A stretch of 64,000 nt of DNA, from assembly GCF_016612535.1 (NCBI RefSeq), contig NZ_JAENXS010000001.1:868001-932000 (forward strand), given 5' to 3'. The position numbers and the translations under genes were made by a program. Of the stretch, positions 8,353 to 17,108 are shown in pieces. The notes under the pieces are model-generated. The model was not told the origin of the DNA and made no database searches. It saw nothing but the letters and a program-made list of their open reading frames with translations. The number at the start of each line of letters is the position of its first letter. Positions within the stretch are counted from its first letter, which is position 1. Source of the DNA: Bradyrhizobium diazoefficiens. GTDB lineage: Bacteria; Pseudomonadota; Alphaproteobacteria; Rhizobiales; Xanthobacteraceae.

Positions 8353-11352
8353 ATGCCGATCATCCCACCGCCCTTCTCCGCCCCCTATGCGCCCGATGAC
8401 GCCGAGATCGCCGCGCGCCTGTTGCCGTCCGCGCATCTCGCCCCGCCGCAGGAAGCGCAGATCGACCGCAACGCGACACGGCTGATCGAGGCGATCCGCA
8501 AGCGCGACGACCGCCTCGGTGGGGTCGAGGATATGCTGCGGGAGTTTGCGCTCTCGACCAAGGAAGGCCTGGCGCTGATGGTGCTGGCCGAGGCGCTGCT
8601 GCGCGTGCCGGACGCGCGCACCGCCGACCAGTTCATCGAGGACAAGCTCGGCGAAGGCGATTTCATCCATCACGAGACCAAGTCCACGGCGTTCCTGGTC
8701 AACGCCTCCGCCTGGGCGCTCGGCCTGTCGGCGCGGGTGATCCAGCCCGGCGAGACGCCCGATGGCACCATCGGCCGGCTGGTGAAGCGGCTCGGCGCAC
8801 CCGCGGTGCGCACCGCCACACGCCAGGCGATGCGGCTGATGGGCAATCATTTTGTACTGGGCGAGACCATCGAGCAGGCGCTGGAGCGAGGTAAGGCGCG
8901 CTCCGGCGAGAGGCCGCGCTACTCCTTCGACATGCTCGGCGAAGGCGCACGCACGGCGGCCGACGCAAAGCGCTATTTCGACGCCTATGCCAGCGCGATC
9001 GAAACCATCGGGAAGGCGGCCGGCAACCAATCCCTGCCCGACCGGCCCGGCATCTCCGTCAAGCTCTCGGCGCTGCATCCGCGCTTCGAGGCGATCAGCC
9101 ATGACCGTGTGATGGCCGAACTCGTGCCGCAACTGCTCGATCTGGCCCGACGCGCTAGAGCGTATGACCTCAACTTCACCGTCGATGCCGAAGAGGCTGA
9201 TCGCCTCGAGCTGTCGCTCGACGTGATCGCCGCAACGCTCGCCGATTCCTCGCTCAGGGGTTGGGACGGCTTTGGGCTTGCGATCCAAGCCTATCAGAAG
9301 CGCGCCAGCGCGGTGATCGACTACATTCACGAGCTGGCGCGCGCGCATGACCGCAAGCTGATGGTGCGGCTGGTCAAGGGCGCCTATTGGGACACGGAGA
9401 TCAAGCGTGCGCAGGAGCGCGGGCTCGACGGCTATCCGGTATTCACGCGCAAGGCGATGACGGATCTGAACTTCGTCGCCTGCGCTGCGAAACTTTTGGG
9501 TCTGCGGCCGCGCATCTTCCCGCAGTTCGCGACCCATAACGCCCTCACCGTCGCAACTGTGCTGGAGTTCGCCGGCGATGCCGGCTACTTCGAATTCCAG
9601 CGCCTGCACGGCATGGGCGAGGCGCTCTACGAGCAGCTTGCCAAGGATCACCCCGACATCGCCTACCGCACTTACGCGCCGGTCGGCAGCCATCGCGACC
9701 TGCTCGCCTACCTGGTGCGGCGGCTGCTCGAGAACGGCGCCAACTCGTCTTTCGTGGCGCAGGCGGCCGACTACCGCGTGCCGGTCACGGCGCTCTTGAA
9801 GCGTCCGGTGGACATCATCGTCCGTCCCGATCACGCGCATCACGCAAAAATCCCGCTGCCCGGCGATCTGTTCGCGCCGGAGCGCCACAACTCAGGCGGC
9901 ATCGAATTCGGCGAACGCGCGGCACTCGACCGGCTGCTGGCCGGCGTCAAGGCGGCAACCCCCGAACTCAAGCCGGTCACTGACGCAACGCCCGAGCAGG
10001 CCGGCATGGCGATCGCGGCGGCACGCGCAGGATTTGCGGCCTGGAGCCGGACCCCCGCGGCGACGCGCGCAGCGGCGCTGGAGCAGGCCGCACATCTGCT
10101 GGAGAGCCGCGGCGCGCAGTTCATCGCTCTGTTGCAGCGCGAGGGCGGCAAGACGCTCGACGACGCGCTCTCCGAGCTGCGCGAAGCCGCCGATTTCTGC
10201 CGCTATTATGCCGCGCAGTCCCGCAAGCTGTTCGGCCACGAGACGGCGATGCCGGGCCCGACCGGCGAGAGCAACGCGCTCGCCATGCGCGGCCGCGGCG
10301 TCTTCGTTGCGATCTCGCCGTGGAATTTTCCGCTGGCGATTTTCCTCGGCCAGGTCACTGCCGCGCTGATGGCCGGCAATAGCGTCGTGGCAAAACCGGC
10401 CGAGCAGACGCCGCGCATCGCGGCCGAGGCCGTACGGCTGCTGCACGAGGCCGGCATTCCCAAGAGCGCGCTGCACCTTGTCACCGGCGACGGCCGCCTC
10501 GGCGCCATGTTGACCGCGCACGCCGACATTGCTGGCGTCGTCTTCACCGGCTCGACCGAGGTTGCGCGTACCATCAACCGGACTCTCGCTGCCAAGGACG
10601 GGCCGATCGTGCCGCTGATCGCGGAGACCGGCGGCATCAACGCCATGATCGCGGATGCCACCGCACTCCCCGAGCAGGTCGCCGACGACGTCGTGATGTC
10701 GGCGTTCCGTTCCGCCGGCCAGCGCTGCTCGGCGCTGCGGCTGCTGTTCGTGCAGGAGGACGTTGCCGACCGCATGATCGAGATGATCGCGGGCGCGGCG
10801 CGCGAACTGCAAATCGGCGATCCGGCTGATGTCGCGACCCATGTCGGCCCCGTGATCGACCTCGAGGCCAGGCAGCGGCTTGATGCGCACATTGCCCGAA
10901 TGAAGAGCGAAGCGCGGCTGCATTTCGCAGGCATCGCGCCGGAGGGCTGTTTCGTCGCGCCCCACATCTTCGAACTCCGTGATGCCGGCCAGCTCACCGA
11001 GGAGGTGTTCGGCCCGATCCTGCATGTGGTGCGCTACCGCGCCGAAAGCTTCGAGCACGTGTTGCAGGCGATCGAGCGCACCGGCTACGGGCTGACGCTC
11101 GGCATCCACTCCCGCATCGACGACACGGTCGAGGCCATCATCGACCGCGTTCAGGTCGGCAACATCTACGTCAACCGCAACATGATCGGCGCCGTCGTCG
11201 GCGTGCAGCCGTTCGGCGGCAACGGCCTGTCCGGCACCGGTCCGAAGGCGGGCGGCCCGCATTATCTCGCGCGTTTCGCCACCGAGCAGACTGTCACCAT
11301 CAACACGGCCGCGGCCGGCGGCAATGCAGCCTTGCTGGCAGGGGAGGAGTAA
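8353..11352 (+). CDS. putA: Bifunctional proline dehydrogenase / P5C dehydrogenase PutA (short type)
   Basis: From the ATG at 8353 the protein has 999 residues, the length I recall for the B. japonicum PutA. It oxidises proline to glutamate in two steps: an FAD-dependent proline dehydrogenase barrel (about residues 60-480), then an NAD-dependent aldehyde dehydrogenase (about 500-990). Motifs include FATHNALTVA and YAPVGSHRDLLAYLVRR in the first domain and SPWNFPLAIF and IAETGGINAMI in the second. The catalytic cysteine in SAGQRCSALR falls at codon 792. There is no N-terminal ribbon-helix-helix DNA-binding domain, so unlike E. coli PutA it should not be its own repressor. In-frame codons upstream of 8353 lack family similarity. 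Confidence 0.97.
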   Translation: MPIIPPPFSAPYAPDDAEIAARLLPSAHLAPPQEAQIDRNATRLIEAIRKRDDRLGGVEDMLREFALSTKEGLALMVLAEALLRVPDARTADQFIEDKLGEGDFIHHETKSTAFLVNASAWALGLSARVIQPGETPDGTIGRLVKRLGAPAVRTATRQAMRLMGNHFVLGETIEQALERGKARSGERPRYSFDMLGEGARTAADAKRYFDAYASAIETIGKAAGNQSLPDRPGISVKLSALHPRFEAISHDRVMAELVPQLLDLARRARAYDLNFTVDAEEADRLELSLDVIAATLADSSLRGWDGFGLAIQAYQKRASAVIDYIHELARAHDRKLMVRLVKGAYWDTEIKRAQERGLDGYPVFTRKAMTDLNFVACAAKLLGLRPRIFPQFATHNALTVATVLEFAGDAGYFEFQRLHGMGEALYEQLAKDHPDIAYRTYAPVGSHRDLLAYLVRRLLENGANSSFVAQAADYRVPVTALLKRPVDIIVRPDHAHHAKIPLPGDLFAPERHNSGGIEFGERAALDRLLAGVKAATPELKPVTDATPEQAGMAIAAARAGFAAWSRTPAATRAAALEQAAHLLESRGAQFIALLQREGGKTLDDALSELREAADFCRYYAAQSRKLFGHETAMPGPTGESNALAMRGRGVFVAISPWNFPLAIFLGQVTAALMAGNSVVAKPAEQTPRIAAEAVRLLHEAGIPKSALHLVTGDGRLGAMLTAHADIAGVVFTGSTEVARTINRTLAAKDGPIVPLIAETGGINAMIADATALPEQVADDVVMSAFRSAGQRCSALRLLFVQEDVADRMIEMIAGAARELQIGDPADVATHVGPVIDLEARQRLDAHIARMKSEARLHFAGIAPEGCFVAPHIFELRDAGQLTEEVFGPILHVVRYRAESFEHVLQAIERTGYGLTLGIHSRIDDTVEAIIDRVQVGNIYVNRNMIGAVVGVQPFGGNGLSGTGPKAGGPHYLARFATEQTVTINTAAAGGNAALLAGEE

Positions 11353-11463
11353 GGCCCGCGAGGAGCGTTGCATCCCGCCGAAACATCAGTCTAATGCTTC
11401 CATGACCTGCCCGCGCGAATTCCAGCCAGCGGGAAACAACAAGAGCGAGGGAGCAACGCCGCG

Positions 11464-12669
11464 ATGGAAAAAGGCATTTTTGCGGGGCTCAAGGTTCTGG
11501 ACTGCGCGAGCTTCATCGCGGCCCCCGCGGCTGCGACCGTGCTGTCGGATTTCGGCGCCGATGTGATCAAGATCGAGCCGCCCGGCGCCGGCGACCCCTA
11601 CCGCAATCTGCCGAACCTGCCCGGCTATCCCACCGGCGAGCACAATTTCGCGTGGCTACTGGAAGCCCGCAACAAGAAGAGCCTCGCGCTCGACCTCTCC
11701 AAGCCGGAGGCGCAGGCCGTGCTCTACAAGCTGGTCGAAGAGGCCGACGTCTTCATCACCAACATGCCGCCGCCGGTACGCGCCAAGCTCGGCATAACCC
11801 ACGACCATCTCGCCCATCTCAACGACCGGCTGATCTACGCTTCCTTCACCGGCTATGGCGAGAAGGGCGAGGAAGCCAACAAGCCCGGTTTCGACAGCAA
11901 CGCCTATTGGGCGCGCTCCGGCCTGATGGACCTCGTCCGCGCCGACATCGACACGACACCGGCCCGCTCTGTCGCCGGCATGGGCGACCATCCCTGCGCC
12001 ATGGCGCTGTACAGCGCGATCGTCACCGCGCTCTATCAGCGCGAGAAGACCGGCAAGGGCTCGCATGTCGCCTCCAACCTGATGGCCAACGGCGTGTGGG
12101 CTGCGAGCGTGCTGGCACAGGCCAAACTCTGCGGCGCCAAGTTCGGCGAGCGGCGCCCGCGCGAGCGCGCGCTCAATGCCGTTGCCAACCACTATCAGTG
12201 CAGGGACGGCCGCTGGCTGATCCTGTCGCTGCTGAGCGAGGAGAAGCAGTTTCCGACATTGGCCAAATGCCTCGGACGCGAGGACCTGATCAGTGATCCA
12301 CGCTTTGCCACCAAGCCGGACCGCCACGCCCGCTCGATCGAGCTGATCAAGATTTTTGACGAGACCTTTGCCACCAGGGATCTCGCCGAATGGCGCAAGA
12401 TCCTCGACGGCAACGGGCTGGTGTTCGGCATCGTCGGCATTCTGGACGACATTCCGAACGACAAGCAGATGCTCGACAACGAGGTGCTGGTGCCGTTCGA
12501 GAACGACACCATGCTCACCATCTCCAGCCCGATCTGGATCGACGGCACCAAGAAGGTGCAACCGCGCAAGCCGCCCGGCGTCGGCGAGCACAGTGACGAG
12601 ATCTTGCGTGGTGTGGGATACGACGAGGCCGCGATCAAGCAGCTGAGGTCTAAGGGGGCGGTGGGGTAA
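11464..12669 (+). CDS. Class III CoA-transferase (CaiB/BaiF family)
   Basis: This 401-residue protein begins EKGIFAGLKVLDCASFIAAP, the usual family III start. It includes LSDFGADVIKIEPPGAGDP and a GLMDLVR motif whose D156 aligns with the aspartyl-CoA nucleophile of formyl-CoA transferase. These enzymes move CoA between carboxylic acids. The ATG follows gcgagggagcaacgccgcg, with GAGGGAG as ribosome site. It stands alone after putA with a 111-bp gap, so the donor and acceptor acids cannot be told from context. Confidence 0.9.
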   Translation: MEKGIFAGLKVLDCASFIAAPAAATVLSDFGADVIKIEPPGAGDPYRNLPNLPGYPTGEHNFAWLLEARNKKSLALDLSKPEAQAVLYKLVEEADVFITNMPPPVRAKLGITHDHLAHLNDRLIYASFTGYGEKGEEANKPGFDSNAYWARSGLMDLVRADIDTTPARSVAGMGDHPCAMALYSAIVTALYQREKTGKGSHVASNLMANGVWAASVLAQAKLCGAKFGERRPRERALNAVANHYQCRDGRWLILSLLSEEKQFPTLAKCLGREDLISDPRFATKPDRHARSIELIKIFDETFATRDLAEWRKILDGNGLVFGIVGILDDIPNDKQMLDNEVLVPFENDTMLTISSPIWIDGTKKVQPRKPPGVGEHSDEILRGVGYDEAAIKQLRSKGAVG

Positions 12670-12695
12670 GCGGCGAATGCTCACCGCATACTCCG

Positions 12696-12828
12696 CCGTC
12701 GTCCCGGCGAAGGCCGGGACCCATAACCCCAGGGAGTAGTTTGGCGAAGACTGGTTGTTCGGTAGTCCGACCGATCACAATCGATAAATCACGCGGTATG
12801 GGTCCCGGCCTGCGCCGGGACGACACTG
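12696..12828. repeat. Inverted pair of REP units
   Basis: gtcgtcccggcgaaggccgg plus gacccat at 12698-12724 is mirrored by atgggtcccggcctgcgccg plus ggacgac at 12798-12824. The arms flank about 75 bp without a gene. A further repeat fragment, ggattgcttcgctacgctcg, lies at about 12864-12883. I recall both motifs as dispersed in Bradyrhizobium. Confidence 0.75.
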
Positions 12829-12946
12829 AGTGTGTGGCAACGCCTCGATCACAGATGCATTGCTGGATTGCTTCGCTACGCTCGCAATGACGATGCCGTG
12901 CTATCCCGCTATAACCTCGCGGCAACATCGCGCCGCGTGAGGTCCC

Positions 12947-13594
12947 ATGCCCAGCTATCGCCTGCACTACTTCCCCGAATCCGGCAACAGCTACAAGCTG
13001 GCTTTGATGCTGACGCTTTGCGGCGAGATGTTCGAGCCGGTCTGGACCGACTTCGGCGGCGGCGTGACCCGCACGGCAGAGTGGCGCAAGGCCGTCAACG
13101 AAATGGGCGAAATTCCCGTGCTCGAAGTCGACGGCGTGAAGATGACGCAGACTGCGCCGCTCCTGCTGAAGCTCGCGGAACAATATGGGCGTTTCGGCGC
13201 AGAGACGGAGCAGGAAAAGTTCGAGCTGCTGCGCTGGCTGTTCTGGGACAACCACAAGCTAACCGGCTACATGGCGACCTATCGCTTCATGCGGGACTTC
13301 ACCGAGAAGAACGATCCGCAGGTGCTGAAGCACTTTCGCCGGCGCCTCGAGGATTTCCTCGGCATTCTCGACGGGCATCTCCAGCACAACGCCTTTGCGA
13401 TCGGCGGCAAGCCGACGGTCGCCGATATCTCGATGATGGCCTATCTGCACTATCCGAGCGACGAGCATGGCTTCGATTTTGCGACGAGCCATCCCGCCAT
13501 CCACGCCTGGCTCGGCCGCATGGCCGCGCTACCCGGCTGGAAATCAGCCTATGATCTCCTGCCCGGCAAGCGGATGACGAATTACGCGAAATGA
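12947..13594 (+). CDS. Glutathione S-transferase family protein
   Basis: This 215-residue protein has an N-terminal thioredoxin-like domain (MPSYRLHYFPESGNSYKLAL) with a conserved cis-Pro region (NEMGEIPVLEVDG) and a QTAPLLLKLAEQYG segment. The C-terminal all-alpha GST domain has the family motif GKPTVADISMMAYL, including the N-capping aspartate. It probably conjugates or reduces small electrophiles with glutathione in the cytoplasm; the substrate is unknown. It is a single gene, with convergent genes downstream. Confidence 0.9.
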   Translation: MPSYRLHYFPESGNSYKLALMLTLCGEMFEPVWTDFGGGVTRTAEWRKAVNEMGEIPVLEVDGVKMTQTAPLLLKLAEQYGRFGAETEQEKFELLRWLFWDNHKLTGYMATYRFMRDFTEKNDPQVLKHFRRRLEDFLGILDGHLQHNAFAIGGKPTVADISMMAYLHYPSDEHGFDFATSHPAIHAWLGRMAALPGWKSAYDLLPGKRMTNYAK

Positions 13595-13603
13595 GAATCC
13601 CGA

Positions 13604-13768
13604 CTATTTCAGCGCCAGCCAGCCGAGCGTGAACAGGATCCCGCCGATGATGACGACCACCGCGACAGCTGTGGCGCTGACGCGGATGCTGCCGGTGACC
13701 TGTTTGGCTTCCTCGTTCCGCGCGATCTCGCAATTGCGCTCCTTGTTGGCTTCGCTGGTATCCGTCAT
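13604..13768 (-). CDS. Small tail-anchored membrane protein (54 aa), function unknown
   Basis: This short frame translates to 54 residues. It has a charged N-terminal half (TDTSEANKERNCEIARNEEA) followed by one strong C-terminal membrane helix (VVVIIGGILFTLGWLALK) ending right at the stop. The ATG at 13766-13768 is 23 bases downstream of the stop of the gene at 13792 on the same strand, so it may be the second gene of that operon. The polar-then-hydrophobic layout is a clear protein signature. I know no function for it. The ribosome site is weak. Confidence 0.65.
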   Translation of the reverse strand: MTDTSEANKERNCEIARNEEAKQVTGSIRVSATAVAVVVIIGGILFTLGWLALK

Positions 13769-13791
13769 GAGCCATCCAAATCGTTATTTTG

Positions 13792-15342
13792 CTAACGCGT
13801 CTTGATGAAGCACATGCCGATGCGGCTCGATGCCGAAGCAGCCTGACAGGTGAGACCTTTAGCACAGGTCCATGACGTAAAACTCTTGTCGGACGTTCCC
13901 GATCCCGGACCTTGCAAATAACAATGCGCGCCCCAGCCATCCTGGTACTCGGTGCCGGCGAGCTCCGAGCTGCCGCGGGTCTGCGGGCGGCTGGCGAAAC
14001 CGCGTGAGAAATCAGGGCGTTTGCCGGCGGCAAAGGCCGTCAGGATGTCGCGGCGGCGGGGCTGATCGCCGACAAAATGCGGCGAGGCCGGCACGATGGT
14101 GGAGTTCGACGGCTTGTCCGCGAGCCAGTCCACGCCCGGGAAATGGAAGCCGCCGATGCCCCGGGTCTGGTGGCAGCCCGAGCACGTGACATCGTTGAGG
14201 CGGCGCTGGAAGCCTGCGACCGAGCGGATGTTCTCCATGGTGATGCCGCGCGTGGCCGCCTGCTTCAGCGCGCCGACCACATCGTTGTCGGTGAAGACTG
14301 GATCGTCTTTGCCTTCCCCTTTCCCCTCCCCTTGCATCATCCCGAATTCTGGCTGCAGATCCGATGCATCGAAGCCGGCCGGTGTCGGCGCGATCGCAGC
14401 CTTGGCGAGATACTTCTCCGGGATCAGCACGGTGCCGCGATCGAAGTCGCGAAAATTCGCAGGGGTAAGCAGCCAGGCCTTGAAGTCGCGCCGGAGCGCG
14501 TCGTCGGCCATGATGCGGTCGCGGTCGATCTGGTTCTCCAGCGTTGATTCCACGAAAATCTTCGTCGCCGCGTCGTATTTGAACACCTTGAGCAGATAGT
14601 CGGAGCGGAAATCGTGCAGCGCCGACTTTGGCGAGATCGAGATCTGGATATTGGTCTCGATGCGGTCGATCATCGCGTCGTAGGGGGCTGAGCGGCTGCC
14701 GATCAGCCCCTGCCAATCGCCATTGTCGAGCCAGCGCCGCGCGACCTCGGCGCAGGTGATGGGCTTGCCGCTCTGATCGGTCTGGCCCGCATCGCGCGCC
14801 TTCATCACTAGGTTGAACGTCATCGGCAGGCGCGTCGCCGTCTTGCTGCCGTCCGGCTGGGTCTCGAAGCGGGCCAGGCGATAGATCAGTCGGATTTCAC
14901 CGCACGACTCCTCCGACACATAGGCGCGGTCCATGCGGTTGACGATGCCGGCCAGCACGAAGCGCGTGTTGGCAGATTTCAGGTTGGCCCGGTCGAACAG
15001 CTGGACGTCGAAGCCTTCACCGACGCCGATGGTCTCGCTCGGCGAAGCCAGCTTGTGTTGCCCGATGTAGCGATCGAACTCCGCGTCGATCGCCGGCGGA
15101 ATTTCCTTGAGCTGGGGCAGCGATGCGAACAGCAGATCACTCGTCAGCGGAACATTCGCGTTCCGCTCCGGCTGCAACAGACGCGAGATCGTCAGCGCAT
15201 CGTTCTGGTCGAGCTTCTTCAGGAGATCGGGATCGGTGATCGCGGTGCCGCGTACGAGCGGCGCGTTCTCCGCTGCCATTGACGACTTACCCCCGCCGAA
15301 CAATACGGCGATAGCAACGACAATTCGCAACGCGCGGCTCAT
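13792..15342 (-). CDS. Secreted protein with one heme-c-like CxxCH motif, function unknown
   Basis: This 516-residue protein has an N-terminal signal peptide (MSRALRIVVAIAVLFGG, cleavage near AAENAP). The bulk is a soluble domain I do not recognise. A single CSGCH motif lies in DVTCSGCHQTRGIGG at about residue 390, and cysteines cluster near the C terminus (WGAHCYLQG, WTCAKGLTCQ, GMCFIKTR), which suggests disulfides. It is probably periplasmic and may carry a c-type heme. No redox partner genes adjoin it, and an iron-sulfur or purely structural role for the motif cannot be excluded. Confidence 0.75.
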   Translation of the reverse strand: MSRALRIVVAIAVLFGGGKSSMAAENAPLVRGTAITDPDLLKKLDQNDALTISRLLQPERNANVPLTSDLLFASLPQLKEIPPAIDAEFDRYIGQHKLASPSETIGVGEGFDVQLFDRANLKSANTRFVLAGIVNRMDRAYVSEESCGEIRLIYRLARFETQPDGSKTATRLPMTFNLVMKARDAGQTDQSGKPITCAEVARRWLDNGDWQGLIGSRSAPYDAMIDRIETNIQISISPKSALHDFRSDYLLKVFKYDAATKIFVESTLENQIDRDRIMADDALRRDFKAWLLTPANFRDFDRGTVLIPEKYLAKAAIAPTPAGFDASDLQPEFGMMQGEGKGEGKDDPVFTDNDVVGALKQAATRGITMENIRSVAGFQRRLNDVTCSGCHQTRGIGGFHFPGVDWLADKPSNSTIVPASPHFVGDQPRRRDILTAFAAGKRPDFSRGFASRPQTRGSSELAGTEYQDGWGAHCYLQGPGSGTSDKSFTSWTCAKGLTCQAASASSRIGMCFIKTR

Positions 15343-15379
15343 GCCTCCACTAACACCGCGGGGCTTTGCGTATTCAAGT

Positions 15380-15411
15380 AAAAAGGCGCTTCACGCGGTG
15401 GTGAAGCGCCT
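15380..15411 (-). terminator. Rho-independent terminator for the gene at 15443-16456
   Basis: aggcgcttcac-gcggtg-gtgaagcgcct is a perfect 11-bp stem with a 6-base loop. On the minus strand it is followed at once by five T residues (the aaaaa at 15380-15384 on the plus strand). It lies about 30 bases beyond the stop of the gene ending at 15443. Confidence 0.88.
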
Positions 15412-15442
15412 CTTGTGATGAGTCGGAAATCGGACGCTTAGT

Positions 15443-16456
15443 CTAGCGCGCGACGATCAGGCCTTTGGCGGTGACGACCACCCAGCGGCCGTCCTGGCGG
15501 CGGATCGCATCGACGCGGCCGAGGCCGGGGATGGGATCGCCGGCATAGACCTCGTACAGGCCATTCCGGCCCTCGATCAGCGCACCGCCATTGGCGACAT
15601 CGCGCAGCCTCCAGCCTTCGATGGTCGGCAGCCGGCCGACTTCCGTCTTGGGTGCGGCCGGCACAGGAGCCGGCGCGGCAGCGGCCGTCGCAACCTGGGT
15701 CGGCGCGATCGAGCCGGTGGTCTCCTTGGCGGGCGCTGCGGCTGCAGCCTGCGCGGGGGCAGCGGGCGGTGTGGCACGCAACTTGTCGACAGTCTCGGAC
15801 AGCTTTGCGAGCTTGGCCATCGGTTCGGCCTGCGCCTTCTCGAGCTTGTCGAGACGGTCGTTGGCCCGGTTGAACTGGCTGAGGCCGGTCTTGGAGGTGT
15901 GCTCGACATTGGCCTTGAGCGCCACGACGTCGGCATCGATCCGGGCGACGGACGCATCCAGCGCGCTGGTATCCGCCACCTGCGCCGGTGCCGGGCTGGC
16001 GAAATGCATCATGCCGGCGGTCGCGAGCGCGCCGCTGATGGCGCCGACGCTGGCTGCGATCGCCACGACCGCGGCCATCGCCGACAGGCGGCGCTTGCCG
16101 CCGGTGTCACGCAAATCGTCCGCCTTCACATGCGGGGCAAACTCTTCACGGTCCCAGGACCGCTCCGAGGGCGCCATGACAATCAGCTTGCCGGGCTTGG
16201 GCTCGGACTCGGGTGCGGCCTGAGGCGCAGCGTTGATCTTGGGCACCTCGATCCTTGAAGCCTCGAGCTTTGGCGGCTCAACCTTCGGAGCGTCCGGCAT
16301 GACCGGATCGGGCTTGGGCGGTGCCTCATGGTCGGGGGCGATCGACGGGGCCTCAATGCCGGCGGCAGCCTCGACGGCCTGCGGCGCGGATGCGGCGGCT
16401 TCACCAGTCCGCTCACCAGCCTTTTGGCCGGCCAATTCGGGCGTTGCTTCGGTCAC
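15443..16456 (-). CDS. Single-span membrane protein with Pro/Ala-rich cytoplasmic arm and coiled coil, function unknown
   Basis: The 337-residue product has a Pro/Ala/Glu-rich N-terminal arm (1-115), one membrane helix at about 125-150 (AMAAVVAIAASVGAISGALA), and a predicted coiled coil at about 165-230 (SQFNRANDRLDKLEKAQAEP). An Ala/Pro linker follows, then a C-terminal globular piece with WRLRDVANGGALIEGRNGLY and DAIRRQDGRWVVVTAKGLI. The C-terminal piece looks like a small beta-rich envelope domain. I recall similar proteins as common but uncharacterised in Bradyrhizobium. A cell-envelope or divisome-associated role is a guess. Confidence 0.75.
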   Translation of the reverse strand: MTEATPELAGQKAGERTGEAAASAPQAVEAAAGIEAPSIAPDHEAPPKPDPVMPDAPKVEPPKLEASRIEVPKINAAPQAAPESEPKPGKLIVMAPSERSWDREEFAPHVKADDLRDTGGKRRLSAMAAVVAIAASVGAISGALATAGMMHFASPAPAQVADTSALDASVARIDADVVALKANVEHTSKTGLSQFNRANDRLDKLEKAQAEPMAKLAKLSETVDKLRATPPAAPAQAAAAAPAKETTGSIAPTQVATAAAAPAPVPAAPKTEVGRLPTIEGWRLRDVANGGALIEGRNGLYEVYAGDPIPGLGRVDAIRRQDGRWVVVTAKGLIVAR

Positions 16457-16736
16457 GGCTCAAATACTCCAGTCTAGGTTGACCTTTTGGTAACTTTCAT
16501 TGCTTGCGAATTCCTTACCTCGGGACCCGCTTACCGAAATTTTAGGAACTCGTCCGAGGCCGAATTGGGTCCGGAAAGAGGAACCGGCGTGGCGGCGTGC
16601 AACAATTTGTCAGCCCATGTTGCCCTGCGGTAGGCAGCCATCTCAGCCGAAGGGGCTGTTTGCGCGTCACCGTTCCCCGGCTAACATGGGCCGTTCCGTC
16701 ATCCAGAAGAACTCCAGAAGGGGCTTTGGGAGTGCC

Positions 16737-17108
16737 ATGGCGATCGAGAAGTGCATTAAGGCCTTTGGTGTCGATGACATCATCTTCGAGGAGGGCTCGA
16801 CCGGCCGCGAACTGTTCGTCGTCCTCGACGGCGAGGTCGAGATCGCCAAGTTCAATGGCGCCAGCAAGACCAGCATCATCAAGCTCGGCAAGGGCGAGTT
16901 CTTCGGCGAGATGGCCGTGATCGACGGTTCGGCGCGCTCGGCGACGGCGATTGCTTCCGCGCCGAACACGAAGGTGATGAGGATCAACCACGCCCGCTTC
17001 GTCTATCTCGTCAGCCAGCAGCCGGCGTTTGCGCTGATGGTGATGGACGCGCTTTCCAAGCGCCTGCGCGCTTCCAACGCCGTCATCTACCAGGCGGCGC
17101 AACCATGA
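16737..17108 (+). CDS. Cyclic-nucleotide-binding (Crp-like) domain protein without DNA-binding domain
   Basis: The 123-residue protein is a single CNB domain: GSTGRELFVVLDGEVEIAKF, then LGKGEFFGEMAVIDGSARSA, which is the phosphate-binding cassette with the conserved Gly-Glu and Arg. A helical end follows (VMDALSKRLRASNAVIY). No helix-turn-helix follows, so it is a stand-alone sensor. Its stop overlaps the ATG of the metallo-beta-lactamase gene (ATGA at 17105-17108), implying joint function. I chose the ATG at 16737 over the in-frame start at 16500 because the upstream residues look non-coding. The 280-bp gap before it probably holds the promoters of both divergent genes. Confidence 0.85.
   Translation: MAIEKCIKAFGVDDIIFEEGSTGRELFVVLDGEVEIAKFNGASKTSIIKLGKGEFFGEMAVIDGSARSATAIASAPNTKVMRINHARFVYLVSQQPAFALMVMDALSKRLRASNAVIYQAAQP

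Noticed and set aside
13299..14033. Minus-strand open frame overlapping the GST gene and the 54-residue gene
   Set aside because: It is in a different frame from the supported small protein and reads across two gene boundaries with no domain features.
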